A stretch of DNA of 13,923 bases from Bacteroidia bacterium (GTDB lineage: Bacteria; Bacteroidota; Bacteroidia; Chitinophagales; Saprospiraceae): assembly GCA_030431945.1 (NCBI GenBank), contig JAUIIF010000048.1:1-13923 (forward strand), in the 5' to 3' direction. Shown one piece after another: positions 8,032 to 13,917 of the stretch (the first letter of the stretch is position 1; every line of letters starts with the position of its first letter). The translations under genes and the position numbers were made by a program. Under the pieces are notes generated by a model. That model was not told the origin of the DNA. It was given only the letters and a program-made list of their open reading frames with translations, and made no database searches.

Positions 8032-8179
8032 AAGACAGATTGCTAAATAAGCATTTTTTTGCGTACAAAATCACGAGGGATTTACTTAGGTTTAGGTACA
8101 ACATGCCCGCAACAGTCGCAGTTTATTCGCAAGAAGTGAACATTTTAGCCAGCGGCTGTAAGTCTTTCCTTTTTTACCA

Positions 8180-8602
8180 TCAGTTCTTACTGGTTGGTTT
8201 CGGTGCGGGAACGTCAAGGTCGCCGGCATCTACGGCCTTTGTCATTGCCGGATCGTACGGGGCAACCAGGTAAAAATAGGCGGCCCGGGCAAACCTGAAC
8301 CACCAGACAAAAAGTAACGCCGTGATGATCAGCAGCGCCACAAAGGAGGCCAGCAGCGACCAGGCGAACACCCAGTGCAGCAGCATAACGAAACCCAGAC
8401 AGAAAAAAGCGGAGCCGATGTAGGAAATAAACATGGCACCGTAATAAAACCCTGGTTCGGGAAAAAAATTACGGCCGCATTTCGGGCAGTGTTCGTACTG
8501 CATGAAGGGCTGATCAAAGGAAAAAGCACTGGTTGGGAACAGGTCTCCCCGCCGGCAAGTAGGGCATTTAAGGCCGAAAAGACCGGCTGGTAATGATGGC
8601 AT
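8180..8602 (-). CDS. DUF983 family membrane protein with zinc ribbon
   Basis: The 140-residue protein begins with two CxxC knuckles, CPTC (Cys13, Cys16) and CPKC (Cys39, Cys42), likely binding one zinc ion. Next is the DUF983 signature PEPGFYYGAMFISY (48-61), then two hydrophobic membrane segments (about 55-77 and 79-101), and a short polar tail ending at 140. The family is common in Bacteroidota and Alphaproteobacteria and its biochemical role is not established. The length is typical. The start at 8602 leaves a leader of about 30 nt if the near-consensus -7 box GATCTTTG (8641-8648 on the minus strand, one mismatch) is used. It is divergent from rpoD and shares that intergenic region; repeat copy 3 ends 21 bp before its ATG. 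Confidence 0.9.
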   Translation of the reverse strand: MPSLPAGLFGLKCPTCRRGDLFPTSAFSFDQPFMQYEHCPKCGRNFFPEPGFYYGAMFISYIGSAFFCLGFVMLLHWVFAWSLLASFVALLIITALLFVWWFRFARAAYFYLVAPYDPAMTKAVDAGDLDVPAPKPTSKN

Positions 8603-8623
8603 ACTGGAAAAGATTCTGATGAG

Positions 8624-8641
8624 GGGCGCGGACGCCGGTGC
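8624..8641 (-). repeat. GC-rich dispersed motif, copy 3
   Basis: The minus strand reads GCACCGGCGTCCGCGCCC, a full match to the consensus core, sense to DUF983. The near-consensus -7 box GATCTTTG adjoins it directly, so the transcript could begin inside the motif. Confidence 0.78.
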
Positions 8642-8720
8642 AAAGATCGTTTTAAAAGAGCAGAAGGAATTGCAACCTGCCGCATTCGTTGCCGTCCTTT
8701 CCCCTGCTCCCCTTGCTTTG

Positions 8721-8740
8721 ACGGCACCTGCGGCCGCGCC
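8721..8740 (+). repeat. GC-rich dispersed motif, copy 4
   Basis: The plus strand reads CGGCACCTGCGGCCGCGCC from 8722, a full consensus match in the sense direction of rpoD, about 169 bp before its ATG. It is paired in inverted orientation with copy 3 (overall span about 117 bp). Confidence 0.78.
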
Positions 8741-8750
8741 ACTACTGTTT

Positions 8751-8798
8751 AACCGGTGAACAGATCATTGGTCCATTAATTTCTGCTCACCGTCGGTT
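8751..8798 (+). repeat. Imperfect inverted repeat in the rpoD leader
   Basis: AACC-GGTGA-a-CAG (8751-8763) can pair with CTG-c-TCACC-gtc-GGTT (8783-8798) around a 19-nt loop, with small bulges. It lies upstream of rpoD and could be a leader hairpin if transcription starts before it, or a regulator site. No proof of either. Confidence 0.3.
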
Positions 8799-8909
8799 CC
8801 CTCAGTAAGAATCCGCGAAAATGTTTAGCTTGTGCACCCACGGTGAAACTTTTAGTATATTAGGACATATTTTACCCAAAACCTCAATGTCTTGTAAAGG
8901 ATCAAACCC

Positions 8910-9776
8910 ATGCGGCAATTAAAGATCAGCAATAAAATCACCTCGCGCGAGAGCATTGCGCTGGAGAAATATTTGTCGGACATCGGCAAAATCGATTTGT
9001 TGACGCCCGAAGATGAAGCACAACTGGCTGCACGAATTCGGGAAGGAGACCCTCTGGCGCTCGAAAGGCTGACCAAGGCGAATCTCCGCTTCGTGGTTTC
9101 CGTTGCCAAGCAGTACCAAAACCAGGGCTTGAGTCTGGCCGATTTGATTAACGAAGGCAACGTCGGCCTGATCAAGGCCGCTAAGCGTTTTGACGAAACG
9201 CGCGGCTTCAAGTTTATTTCTTACGCCGTGTGGTGGATTCGCCAAAGCATCATGCAGGCCATCGTAGAATACAGCCGTCTGGTCAGAATGCCCAACAATA
9301 AAGCCGCCGGCTACACGAAAGTGACCCAGGCCATTGCCACCTTCCAGCAGGAATTTGAGCGGGACCCGGAGCCGGAAGAACTGGCCGAAATGCTCAACGT
9401 TTCCCTGTCTGACATCGAGCGGGCCCTGAAGGGACGCATGCGCCACCTTTCCTTTGATGCCCCCGTTGCGGGGGAAGACTCGGACATAACGATGCTGGAT
9501 ACCCTTTCTTCCGACGGACAGAGTAATCCGGACGTCAAGATCATGGGAGAATCCTTGTCCAAAGAAATCATGTCCAACCTCAATATGCTGGCGCCACGGG
9601 AACGTACGGTACTGGCCTGTTACTTTGGTCTGGACGGTGAAGAACAGCTCAACCTCGAAGAAATCGGGGAGAGGTTTGACCTGACCCGCGAACGCGTACG
9701 CCAGATCAAGGAGCGGGCCATCAGGCGGCTGCGCCGCAGCCGTAATAAGCACCTGCTGCGCAGCTACCTTGGGTAA
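8910..9776 (+). CDS. rpoD: Primary RNA polymerase sigma factor (sigma-70, RpoD/SigA type)
   Basis: This 288-residue protein directs RNA polymerase to housekeeping promoters. Region 1.2 begins about residue 12 (SRESIALEKYLSDIGKIDLL). Region 2 includes NLRFVVSVAKQYQNQGLSLA (58-77), DLINEGNVGLIKAAKRFDE (78-96) and YAVWWIRQSIMQAIVEYSR (105-123), the -10 recognition and melting part. Region 3 spans about 130-210. Region 4 has LAPRERTVLACYFGLDG (227-243) and the helix-turn-helix LEEIGERFDLTRERVRQIKE (249-268). Region 1.1 and the large non-conserved insert of E. coli RpoD are absent, which is normal for Bacteroidota primary sigma factors that read TAnnTTTG promoters. A hairpin terminator follows; gldH converges from the right. 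Confidence 0.96.
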   Translation: MRQLKISNKITSRESIALEKYLSDIGKIDLLTPEDEAQLAARIREGDPLALERLTKANLRFVVSVAKQYQNQGLSLADLINEGNVGLIKAAKRFDETRGFKFISYAVWWIRQSIMQAIVEYSRLVRMPNNKAAGYTKVTQAIATFQQEFERDPEPEELAEMLNVSLSDIERALKGRMRHLSFDAPVAGEDSDITMLDTLSSDGQSNPDVKIMGESLSKEIMSNLNMLAPRERTVLACYFGLDGEEQLNLEEIGERFDLTRERVRQIKERAIRRLRRSRNKHLLRSYLG

Positions 9777-9790
9777 GGAGGCCGTCTAGT

Positions 9791-9811
9791 CCTTGCGGAA
9801 AGCAAGGTTTA
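9791..9811 (+). terminator. Terminator of rpoD
   Basis: CCTTGC and GCAAGG form a perfect 6-bp stem around GGAAA, followed by TTTATTCATCATT. It starts 15 bp after the rpoD stop in the short gap before the convergent gldH. The T-run is short, so efficiency is uncertain. Confidence 0.6.
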
Positions 9812-9815
9812 TTCA

Positions 9816-10280
9816 TCATTCCGCGACGACTACCGAAAAGCCAACTGACTTGATTGCCGTTAGCGGTTCCTCGCGCGAATGCTGCTCAATTGTCAGGTAG
9901 TAATCCCCTACCTGCTCAAAACGTGCGCGCTGCAGGAAAGTAATTTCCTGCGTGCAGGTGCCTCCGCTGCAATTTCCTTTCCAGGCACCGAAATCTCCAG
10001 CCAGTTGCAAGGAGAGTTGTTGGCTTTGGCGCTTGCCGTTGGGAAATCCGGTGTGGAGCAGGACGTAAAAATTCTGGTAGGCGAAGTCTTCATCGTGTGC
10101 TACAGTGAGCACAAAATTGTAGGCTGTTTCTGTTGACGGAATGGCAAAATTAAACCGCGCAGTATCCGCGTACGCCCAACCTGATTCCGGCATTTCCTGA
10201 GCATCCGCGTAGATGACGGTTGGCCCACAGGCAGCACAACAGACAGCAAGCGGTAAGAGGAATAAAAATAATCGGTACAT
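9816..10280 (-). CDS. gldH: Gliding motility lipoprotein GldH
   Basis: Numbering is from the ATG at 10280 (154 residues). That start gives the lipoprotein signal MYRLFLFLLPLAVCCAAC (lipid Cys at 18); the frame also has an ATG at 10307, but it would lie at the near-consensus -7 box (TGACTTTG, 10299-10306), so it is less likely. The mature part shows the GldH pattern: a W-x-Y-x-D opening (SGWAYADTARFNFAI), YNFVLTVAHDEDFAYQNFYV in the middle, GDFGAWKGNCSG, and a C-terminal GDYYLTIEQHSREEPLTAIK then SVGFSV. In Flavobacterium johnsoniae, GldH is needed for gliding, a process tied to the T9SS. This fits the T9SS-tagged protease in the same window. A Cys pair near CSGGTC is unusual for a lipoprotein of this size. 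Confidence 0.85.
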   Translation of the reverse strand: MYRLFLFLLPLAVCCAACGPTVIYADAQEMPESGWAYADTARFNFAIPSTETAYNFVLTVAHDEDFAYQNFYVLLHTGFPNGKRQSQQLSLQLAGDFGAWKGNCSGGTCTQEITFLQRARFEQVGDYYLTIEQHSREEPLTAIKSVGFSVVVAE

Positions 10281-10298
10281 CGCTAGTGGTTGAGCCAT

Positions 10299-10306
10299 CA
10301 AAGTCA
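10299..10306 (-). promoter_or_regulatory. Near-consensus -7 box for gldH
   Basis: The minus strand reads TGACTTTG, one mismatch from TAnnTTTG. Transcription would start near 10292, leaving about 12 nt before the ATG at 10280. This supports the shorter gldH start. Confidence 0.35.
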
Positions 10307-10369
10307 TCTACCGGAAGATAACGTCGTTCCGGCAGAAAAATTTATCCCGCTGGTTTTTTTTGATAAATC

Positions 10370-10402
10370 AAAAAGGCCCACGGTCTTTACCATGGGCCCT
10401 TT
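10370..10402 (-). terminator. Strong Rho-independent terminator of the grpE-dnaJ operon
   Basis: On the minus strand AAAGGGCCCATGGT and ACCGTGGGCCTTT pair around an AAAG loop, with one G bulge and one G-U pair, and the stem runs into TTTTTGATTT. It begins 8 bp beyond the dnaJ stop codon. A second AT-rich palindrome (TTTTTGAT-AA-ATCAAAAA, 10357-10374) overlaps its tail. Confidence 0.85.
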
Positions 10403-10409
10403 GTAAGCA

Positions 10410-11552
10410 TTAGCTGAAGTACTCCTTCATCCGTTCGAAGAAGCCTTTATCACCTTTTTCCAATTTGGGTTTGAAGTTATCCATATCCCGCATTTGCTCC
10501 AGCAAGGCGGTTTCTTCCTTCGTCAGTGACTTGGGCGTCCAGAGGTTTACGTGGATCAACTGATCACCCGTTCCGTAGGCTTGCAGGGCGGGTAAGCCTT
10601 TTCCCCGCAGGCGGAAAATTTTTCCGGATTGGGTTCCTGCGGGTATTTTGATTTTGACTTTTCCGGTGATTGTCGGTACTTCTACAGATGTACCCAGGGC
10701 AGCATCCGCAAAGTTCAAATGCAGGTCATAAATGAGCTTCTGCCCGTCCCGTTGCAGGAATTCGTGCGGCTTTTCCTCGATGTTAATCAACAGATCTCCG
10801 GCAGGCCCGCCACGGCGGCCGGCGTTCCCCTTGCCGCGCATGCTCAATTGCTGGCCTTCTTCCACACCCGCCGGAATGTTTACCTCAATGGTATCTTCTC
10901 CGTAGACGCGGCCTTCGCCCTTACAATTGTTACAGTTTGACTTGATCATTTTCCCCGAGCCCGAACAGGTCGGACAAGTCGTCGTCGTCGCCATCTGCCC
11001 CAAAAAGGTAGAACGCACCTGACGCACTACCCCCGCACCACCACAGGTAGTACAGGTAGAAACGCTGCTGGCATCCTTGGCGCCGCTGCCGTCACAAACG
11101 TCACAGGTGGTCTGGCGCTTAACCTTAATTCTTTTGGTCACCCCATTGGCAATTTCCTCCAGCGAAAGGGCCACTTTGATGCGCAGGTTTGAGCCCCTTT
11201 CTCCGCGTGGCTGGCGGCGGGCACCGCCGCCCCCGAAGAAATCACCACCGCCGCCGCCGAACATGCCGCCGAACTGGTTCATGATGTCCTCCATGGTCAT
11301 GCCGCCACCACCGAAGCCGCCCGTCTGATCAAAAGCACGGTGTCCCATCTGATCGTACCGCTCCCGTTTCTGCGGGTCACTCAGGACGTCGTAGGCCTCA
11401 GCTGCTTCTTTGAATTTTTCTTCAGCCTCCTGGTTGTCCGGGTTCTGATCCGGATGGTACTTCATCGCCAATTTGCGATAAGCCTTTTTCAACTTGTTCT
11501 CATCAGCGCCTTTATCAACACCTAGGACTTCGTAATAATCTCTTTTAGCCAT
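10410..11552 (-). CDS. dnaJ: Chaperone protein DnaJ (Hsp40)
   Basis: DnaJ delivers unfolded proteins to DnaK and stimulates its ATPase. The 380 residues show every part of a type A DnaJ: J domain 1-70 with the essential HPD (33-35); Gly/Phe-rich linker (about 78-112); zinc-binding region with four CxxCxGxG repeats, CDVCDGSG (150), CTTCGGAG (167), CPTCSGSG (193) and CNNCKGEG (207); and a C-terminal substrate-binding/dimerisation part ending FFERMKEYFS. Length is normal and all eight zinc cysteines are present. It follows grpE after a 95-bp gap on the same strand and ends at a strong terminator, so the two are probably co-transcribed. dnaK is not in the window. Confidence 0.97.
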   Translation of the reverse strand: MAKRDYYEVLGVDKGADENKLKKAYRKLAMKYHPDQNPDNQEAEEKFKEAAEAYDVLSDPQKRERYDQMGHRAFDQTGGFGGGGMTMEDIMNQFGGMFGGGGGDFFGGGGARRQPRGERGSNLRIKVALSLEEIANGVTKRIKVKRQTTCDVCDGSGAKDASSVSTCTTCGGAGVVRQVRSTFLGQMATTTTCPTCSGSGKMIKSNCNNCKGEGRVYGEDTIEVNIPAGVEEGQQLSMRGKGNAGRRGGPAGDLLINIEEKPHEFLQRDGQKLIYDLHLNFADAALGTSVEVPTITGKVKIKIPAGTQSGKIFRLRGKGLPALQAYGTGDQLIHVNLWTPKSLTKEETALLEQMRDMDNFKPKLEKGDKGFFERMKEYFS

Positions 11553-11647
11553 GCTAAATTTTGCTAATGTGTTAATTGCTAATGGTTGTTGCGCTGCCCC
11601 AAAAACGGTACAGACTCTCTGTTTGCTTCAACGGTCATTAACAATCG

Positions 11648-12241
11648 CTATTTACCCACCACGACCTTCGCGTGTCGAATAATTTTACTGTTCAGGAAAT
11701 AACCTTTCTCGACGGTATCCACCACCTTGCCGGCCATCTCCGGATGCGGAATTTCCGTAATCGCTTCGTGCAGGTCCGCATCAAACGTTTCGCCGGTACT
11801 CGTCATGGGCTTTAACCCCTGGCCCGCCAGGTTGGCGTACAATTTCTTGACGATCAGGCCTACGCCTCCATCCCATACAGCTTTGGTTGCCTCGTCTTGC
11901 TCCGCTTGTTTGGCCGCACGATCCAGGTCATCCAGTACGGGAAGCAGTGCCAGCATTGTCTTCCGGCCGGCTGTTTCCATCAGCTCCAGCTTTTCCCGCT
12001 GACTGCGACGCTTGAAATTCTCAAATTCGGCATACAACCGCAGGTGCCGGTCGTCCTTCTGGGCAATCTCGGCTTCTAACCTGGCCACAACATCATCGTC
12101 ACCAGTTGGCTCCAGATCTTCAAGATGAGCCTCTAATTCCTTTTCCGTCTCATCCGCCAGGGTGTGCTCCTCAGGGGCAGCACCAGCATTCTCCAGCAGT
12201 TCGTCATCGACGATCGGTTCGTTAGCTTTCTTCTTGGACAT
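11648..12241 (-). CDS. grpE: Nucleotide exchange factor GrpE
   Basis: GrpE releases ADP from DnaK and works with DnaJ. The protein has an acidic, disordered N-terminus (rich in E/D up to about residue 50), a long coiled coil (about 52-115; for example RHLRLYAEFENFKRRSQREK) and the C-terminal beta domain ending GETFDADLHEAITEIPHPEM and KGYFLNSKIIRHAKVVVGK, the GrpE signature. I chose the ATG at 12241 (197 residues, MSKKKANEP). An in-frame ATG at 12262 would add seven residues but would leave only about 8 nt after the predicted transcript start; the -7 box at 12277-12284 fits the internal start better, which is also preceded by A/T-rich bases. The choice is inference. dnaJ follows. Confidence 0.93.
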   Translation of the reverse strand: MSKKKANEPIVDDELLENAGAAPEEHTLADETEKELEAHLEDLEPTGDDDVVARLEAEIAQKDDRHLRLYAEFENFKRRSQREKLELMETAGRKTMLALLPVLDDLDRAAKQAEQDEATKAVWDGGVGLIVKKLYANLAGQGLKPMTSTGETFDADLHEAITEIPHPEMAGKVVDTVEKGYFLNSKIIRHAKVVVGK

Positions 12242-12276
12242 GTTAAATACGTTTTTAAACATCGCGATAAAGCCTG

Positions 12277-12284
12277 CAAAAGTA
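12277..12284 (-). promoter_or_regulatory. Bacteroidota -7 box for grpE-dnaJ
   Basis: The minus strand reads TACTTTTG, an exact TAnnTTTG match. The predicted transcript start, near 12270, favours the grpE ATG at 12241. No CIRCE-type heat-shock palindrome is seen here. Confidence 0.5.
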
Positions 12285-12327
12285 AGGCCATGTCAGTTTG
12301 CGGGTCATTCTGTCAGGACAAGGCGGC

Positions 12328-12368
12328 AAAAAATGACAGGGAGACAATAGCCAGGCTATTATCTCCCT
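12328..12368 (-). terminator. Rho-independent terminator of the acyl-CoA dehydrogenase gene
   Basis: AGGGAGATAATAGCC and GGCTATTGTCTCCCT (minus strand) make a 15-bp stem with one mismatch that can pair as G-U, split by a single T; the loop must open to CTGG or larger. GTCA and six Ts follow. It lies about 73 bp after the stop codon and separates this gene from grpE. Confidence 0.8.
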
Positions 12369-12440
12369 TAAGACGTACGTAGGAAAGCGGTTACCAAAGC
12401 AACAACTCTCTACCAAACGTTATTCTAAAACAGGGGTTGA

Positions 12441-13598
12441 TTACTTCAACAGAGCCCGGCTGATCACCAGTTTCTGAATCTCGGAAGTACCTTCCCCGAT
12501 GGTCAGCAATTTACAATCCCGGTAAAACTTCTCTGCCGGATATTCCTTGGTAAAGCCATAGCCCCCAAAGATTTGTACCCCCTCGTTGGCACAGCGTACG
12601 GCCACCTCGCTGGCGTATAACTTCGCCATGGCGGAGACCTTGGTTACGGGCAAGTTCTCATCCTTGAGCCTGCCGGCCTCACGGACCAGCAACTCTGCAG
12701 CTTCCAGTTCCGTCGCCATCTCAGCTAATTTGAAGCTGATGGCCTGGAAGCGACTAATCGCCTTACCGAATTGCTCGCGTTCTTTACTGTAGGCAAGTGC
12801 CGCCTTGAACGCTCCCCGGGCAATACCCAGGCTAAGCGCAGCAATACTGATTCTGCCACCATCGAGTATTTTCATACTCTGGATGAACCCCTCCCCTACC
12901 TCACCAAGGATCCGATCCGCCGGTAAGTGGCAATCTTCAAAAATCAATTCTGCCGTTTCACTGGCACGCATTCCCAGCTTGCGCTCTTTCTTTCCACCAC
13001 GGAACCCCTTATCCCCACGCTCAACGATGAAAGCCGTCATCCCGTGGCTATCGAGTAATTCTCCGGTACGCACAATGACTACGGCAACTTCTCCACTCAG
13101 GCCGTGCGTAATGAAGTTCTTTGCTCCATTCAGGATATAACTCCCATCAGGCTGCTTTTCTGCCACCGTACGCATCCGTCCGGCATCAGATCCGGTATTC
13201 GGTTCCGTCAGCCCCCAGGCACCAATATGCTCACCGGTAGCCAGTTTGGGGAGGTATTTTGCCTTCTGCTCCTCATTGCCAAACATCAGAATGTGATTCG
13301 TGCAAAGGGAGTTATGCGCCGCAACACTCAGGCCGATGGAGCCGCAAACCTGGGAAATTTCATCAATTATTGTGATGTATTCCGCATACCCCATGCCCGT
13401 ACCTCCGTAGGCTTCCGGCACCAGAACGCCTAGAAATCCGTAGGTACCCATTTCTCTGAAAAGCTCCCGGGGGAAGTGCTCCTGCTCGTCCCACTCCATA
13501 AAGTCCGGACGAATCCGGGACTCGGCAAAATCACGTGCCGTTTGCCGGATCATTTCCAACTGTTCAGCATTGGACGTTGTAGAAAGAGTAGAAACCAT
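12441..13598 (-). CDS. Acyl-CoA dehydrogenase (short/branched-chain type)
   Basis: This FAD enzyme makes the alpha,beta double bond in acyl-CoA, feeding electrons to ETF. The 385 residues include the N-terminal helical domain (about 1-125), the FAD/substrate motif IGAWGLTEPNTGSDAGRMRT (from about 131), the beta domain ending LGMRASETAELIFEDCHLPA (from about 218), and the C-terminal helical domain with REQFGKAISRFQAISFKLA and FGGYGFTKEYPAEKFYRDCK. The catalytic base is probably Glu369 in IGEGTSEIQ, the position used in SCAD/bacterial butyryl-CoA dehydrogenases, not the position used in isovaleryl-CoA dehydrogenase. Substrate length cannot be read safely. It has its own -7 box (TAAATTTG) and terminator, so it is probably monocistronic; no other beta-oxidation gene is adjacent. 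Confidence 0.94.
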   Translation of the reverse strand: MVSTLSTTSNAEQLEMIRQTARDFAESRIRPDFMEWDEQEHFPRELFREMGTYGFLGVLVPEAYGGTGMGYAEYITIIDEISQVCGSIGLSVAAHNSLCTNHILMFGNEEQKAKYLPKLATGEHIGAWGLTEPNTGSDAGRMRTVAEKQPDGSYILNGAKNFITHGLSGEVAVVIVRTGELLDSHGMTAFIVERGDKGFRGGKKERKLGMRASETAELIFEDCHLPADRILGEVGEGFIQSMKILDGGRISIAALSLGIARGAFKAALAYSKEREQFGKAISRFQAISFKLAEMATELEAAELLVREAGRLKDENLPVTKVSAMAKLYASEVAVRCANEGVQIFGGYGFTKEYPAEKFYRDCKLLTIGEGTSEIQKLVISRALLK

Positions 13599-13635
13599 AA
13601 CTTGGTGATATTTTAAGGTAAAATGGAAAAAACCG

Positions 13636-13643
13636 CAAATTTA
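13636..13643 (-). promoter_or_regulatory. Bacteroidota -7 box for the acyl-CoA dehydrogenase gene
   Basis: The minus strand reads TAAATTTG, an exact TAnnTTTG match and identical to the box before the lipoprotein gene at 334. A start near 13629 gives a leader of about 30 nt to the ATG at 13598. Confidence 0.5.
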
Positions 13644-13810
13644 GTGGTGTTGAGCGGCTAATTTGGTTAGAACGTTACTTATACTAAAGTAGCAAAGCGC
13701 CAATTTTGTTGCTTAGCCGCCGTAAGATAGGCAGTCTTGTCTTAGCGCGTACGTTTAGCTCATTTTTTAGGCCGAAAATTGGTCAAATGGAGCAATACGG
13801 CAATGCCTCA

Positions 13811-13830
13811 GGGCGCGGCCGCCGGTGCCG
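13811..13830 (-). repeat. GC-rich dispersed motif, copy 5
   Basis: The minus strand reads CGGCACCGGCGGCCGCGCCC, an exact match to the consensus, in the sense orientation of the acyl-CoA dehydrogenase gene and about 212 bp before its ATG. Its plus-strand right flank (AAAG, GGGG, AGGG spaced) resembles the flanks of copies 2 and 4. Confidence 0.75.
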
Positions 13831-13850
13831 GGTAAAGTTGCGGGGCTGTT

Positions 13851-13917
13851 GTAGGGTCGACGTTCACGTCGACACCCGTCCCACGGCCTTCAGGCCGCCG
13901 ACCTTCGGCTTAACCGA
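13851..13917. repeat. Cluster of three GC-rich hairpins, possible REP-like element
   Basis: GTAG (13851) precedes GTCGACGT-TC-ACGTCGAC (13856-13873, perfect 8-bp arms). Next comes CGGCC-TTCA-GGCCG (13884-13897) and then GCCGA-CCT-TCGGC (13897-13909); TCGG-CTTAA-CCGA (13905-13917) is an alternative to the last. A GTAG tetranucleotide before a palindrome is the pattern of RAYT-associated REP sequences, but no RAYT transposase is visible and the element may continue past the edge. Confidence 0.5.

Larger units (their letters stand above)
7819..8179. other. Intergenic region upstream of the metalloprotease
   Basis: This 361-bp spacer between two minus-strand genes has no supported gene. It contains a -7 box for the protease (7945-7952), a nested inverted repeat (7978-8031), and two tandem TTAGGT hexamers (8086-8097). 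A plus-strand frame from 8040 is rejected because it has no family features and runs antisense into the DUF983 gene. I see no clear terminator for the DUF983 gene. Confidence 0.5.
8603..8909. other. Divergent intergenic region between DUF983 and rpoD
   Basis: This 307-bp spacer has no gene. It holds inverted copies 3 and 4 of the GC-rich repeat (8624-8641, 8721-8740) and an imperfect 48-bp inverted repeat (8751-8798). No exact TAnnTTTG is found for rpoD, so its promoter cannot be placed. Confidence 0.6.

Noticed and set aside
8040..8273. Plus-strand 77-codon frame upstream of DUF983
   Set aside because: More than a third of it is antisense to the DUF983 gene, with no promoter box and no known motif.
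8919..9752. Minus-strand open frame (277 codons) across rpoD
   Set aside because: Antisense shadow of an unmistakable sigma-70 gene, with no recognisable domain.
12263..12440. CIRCE heat-shock operator before grpE
   Set aside because: The only strong palindrome here (12338-12368) has a T-run on the minus strand and fits a terminator; it does not match the CIRCE consensus.
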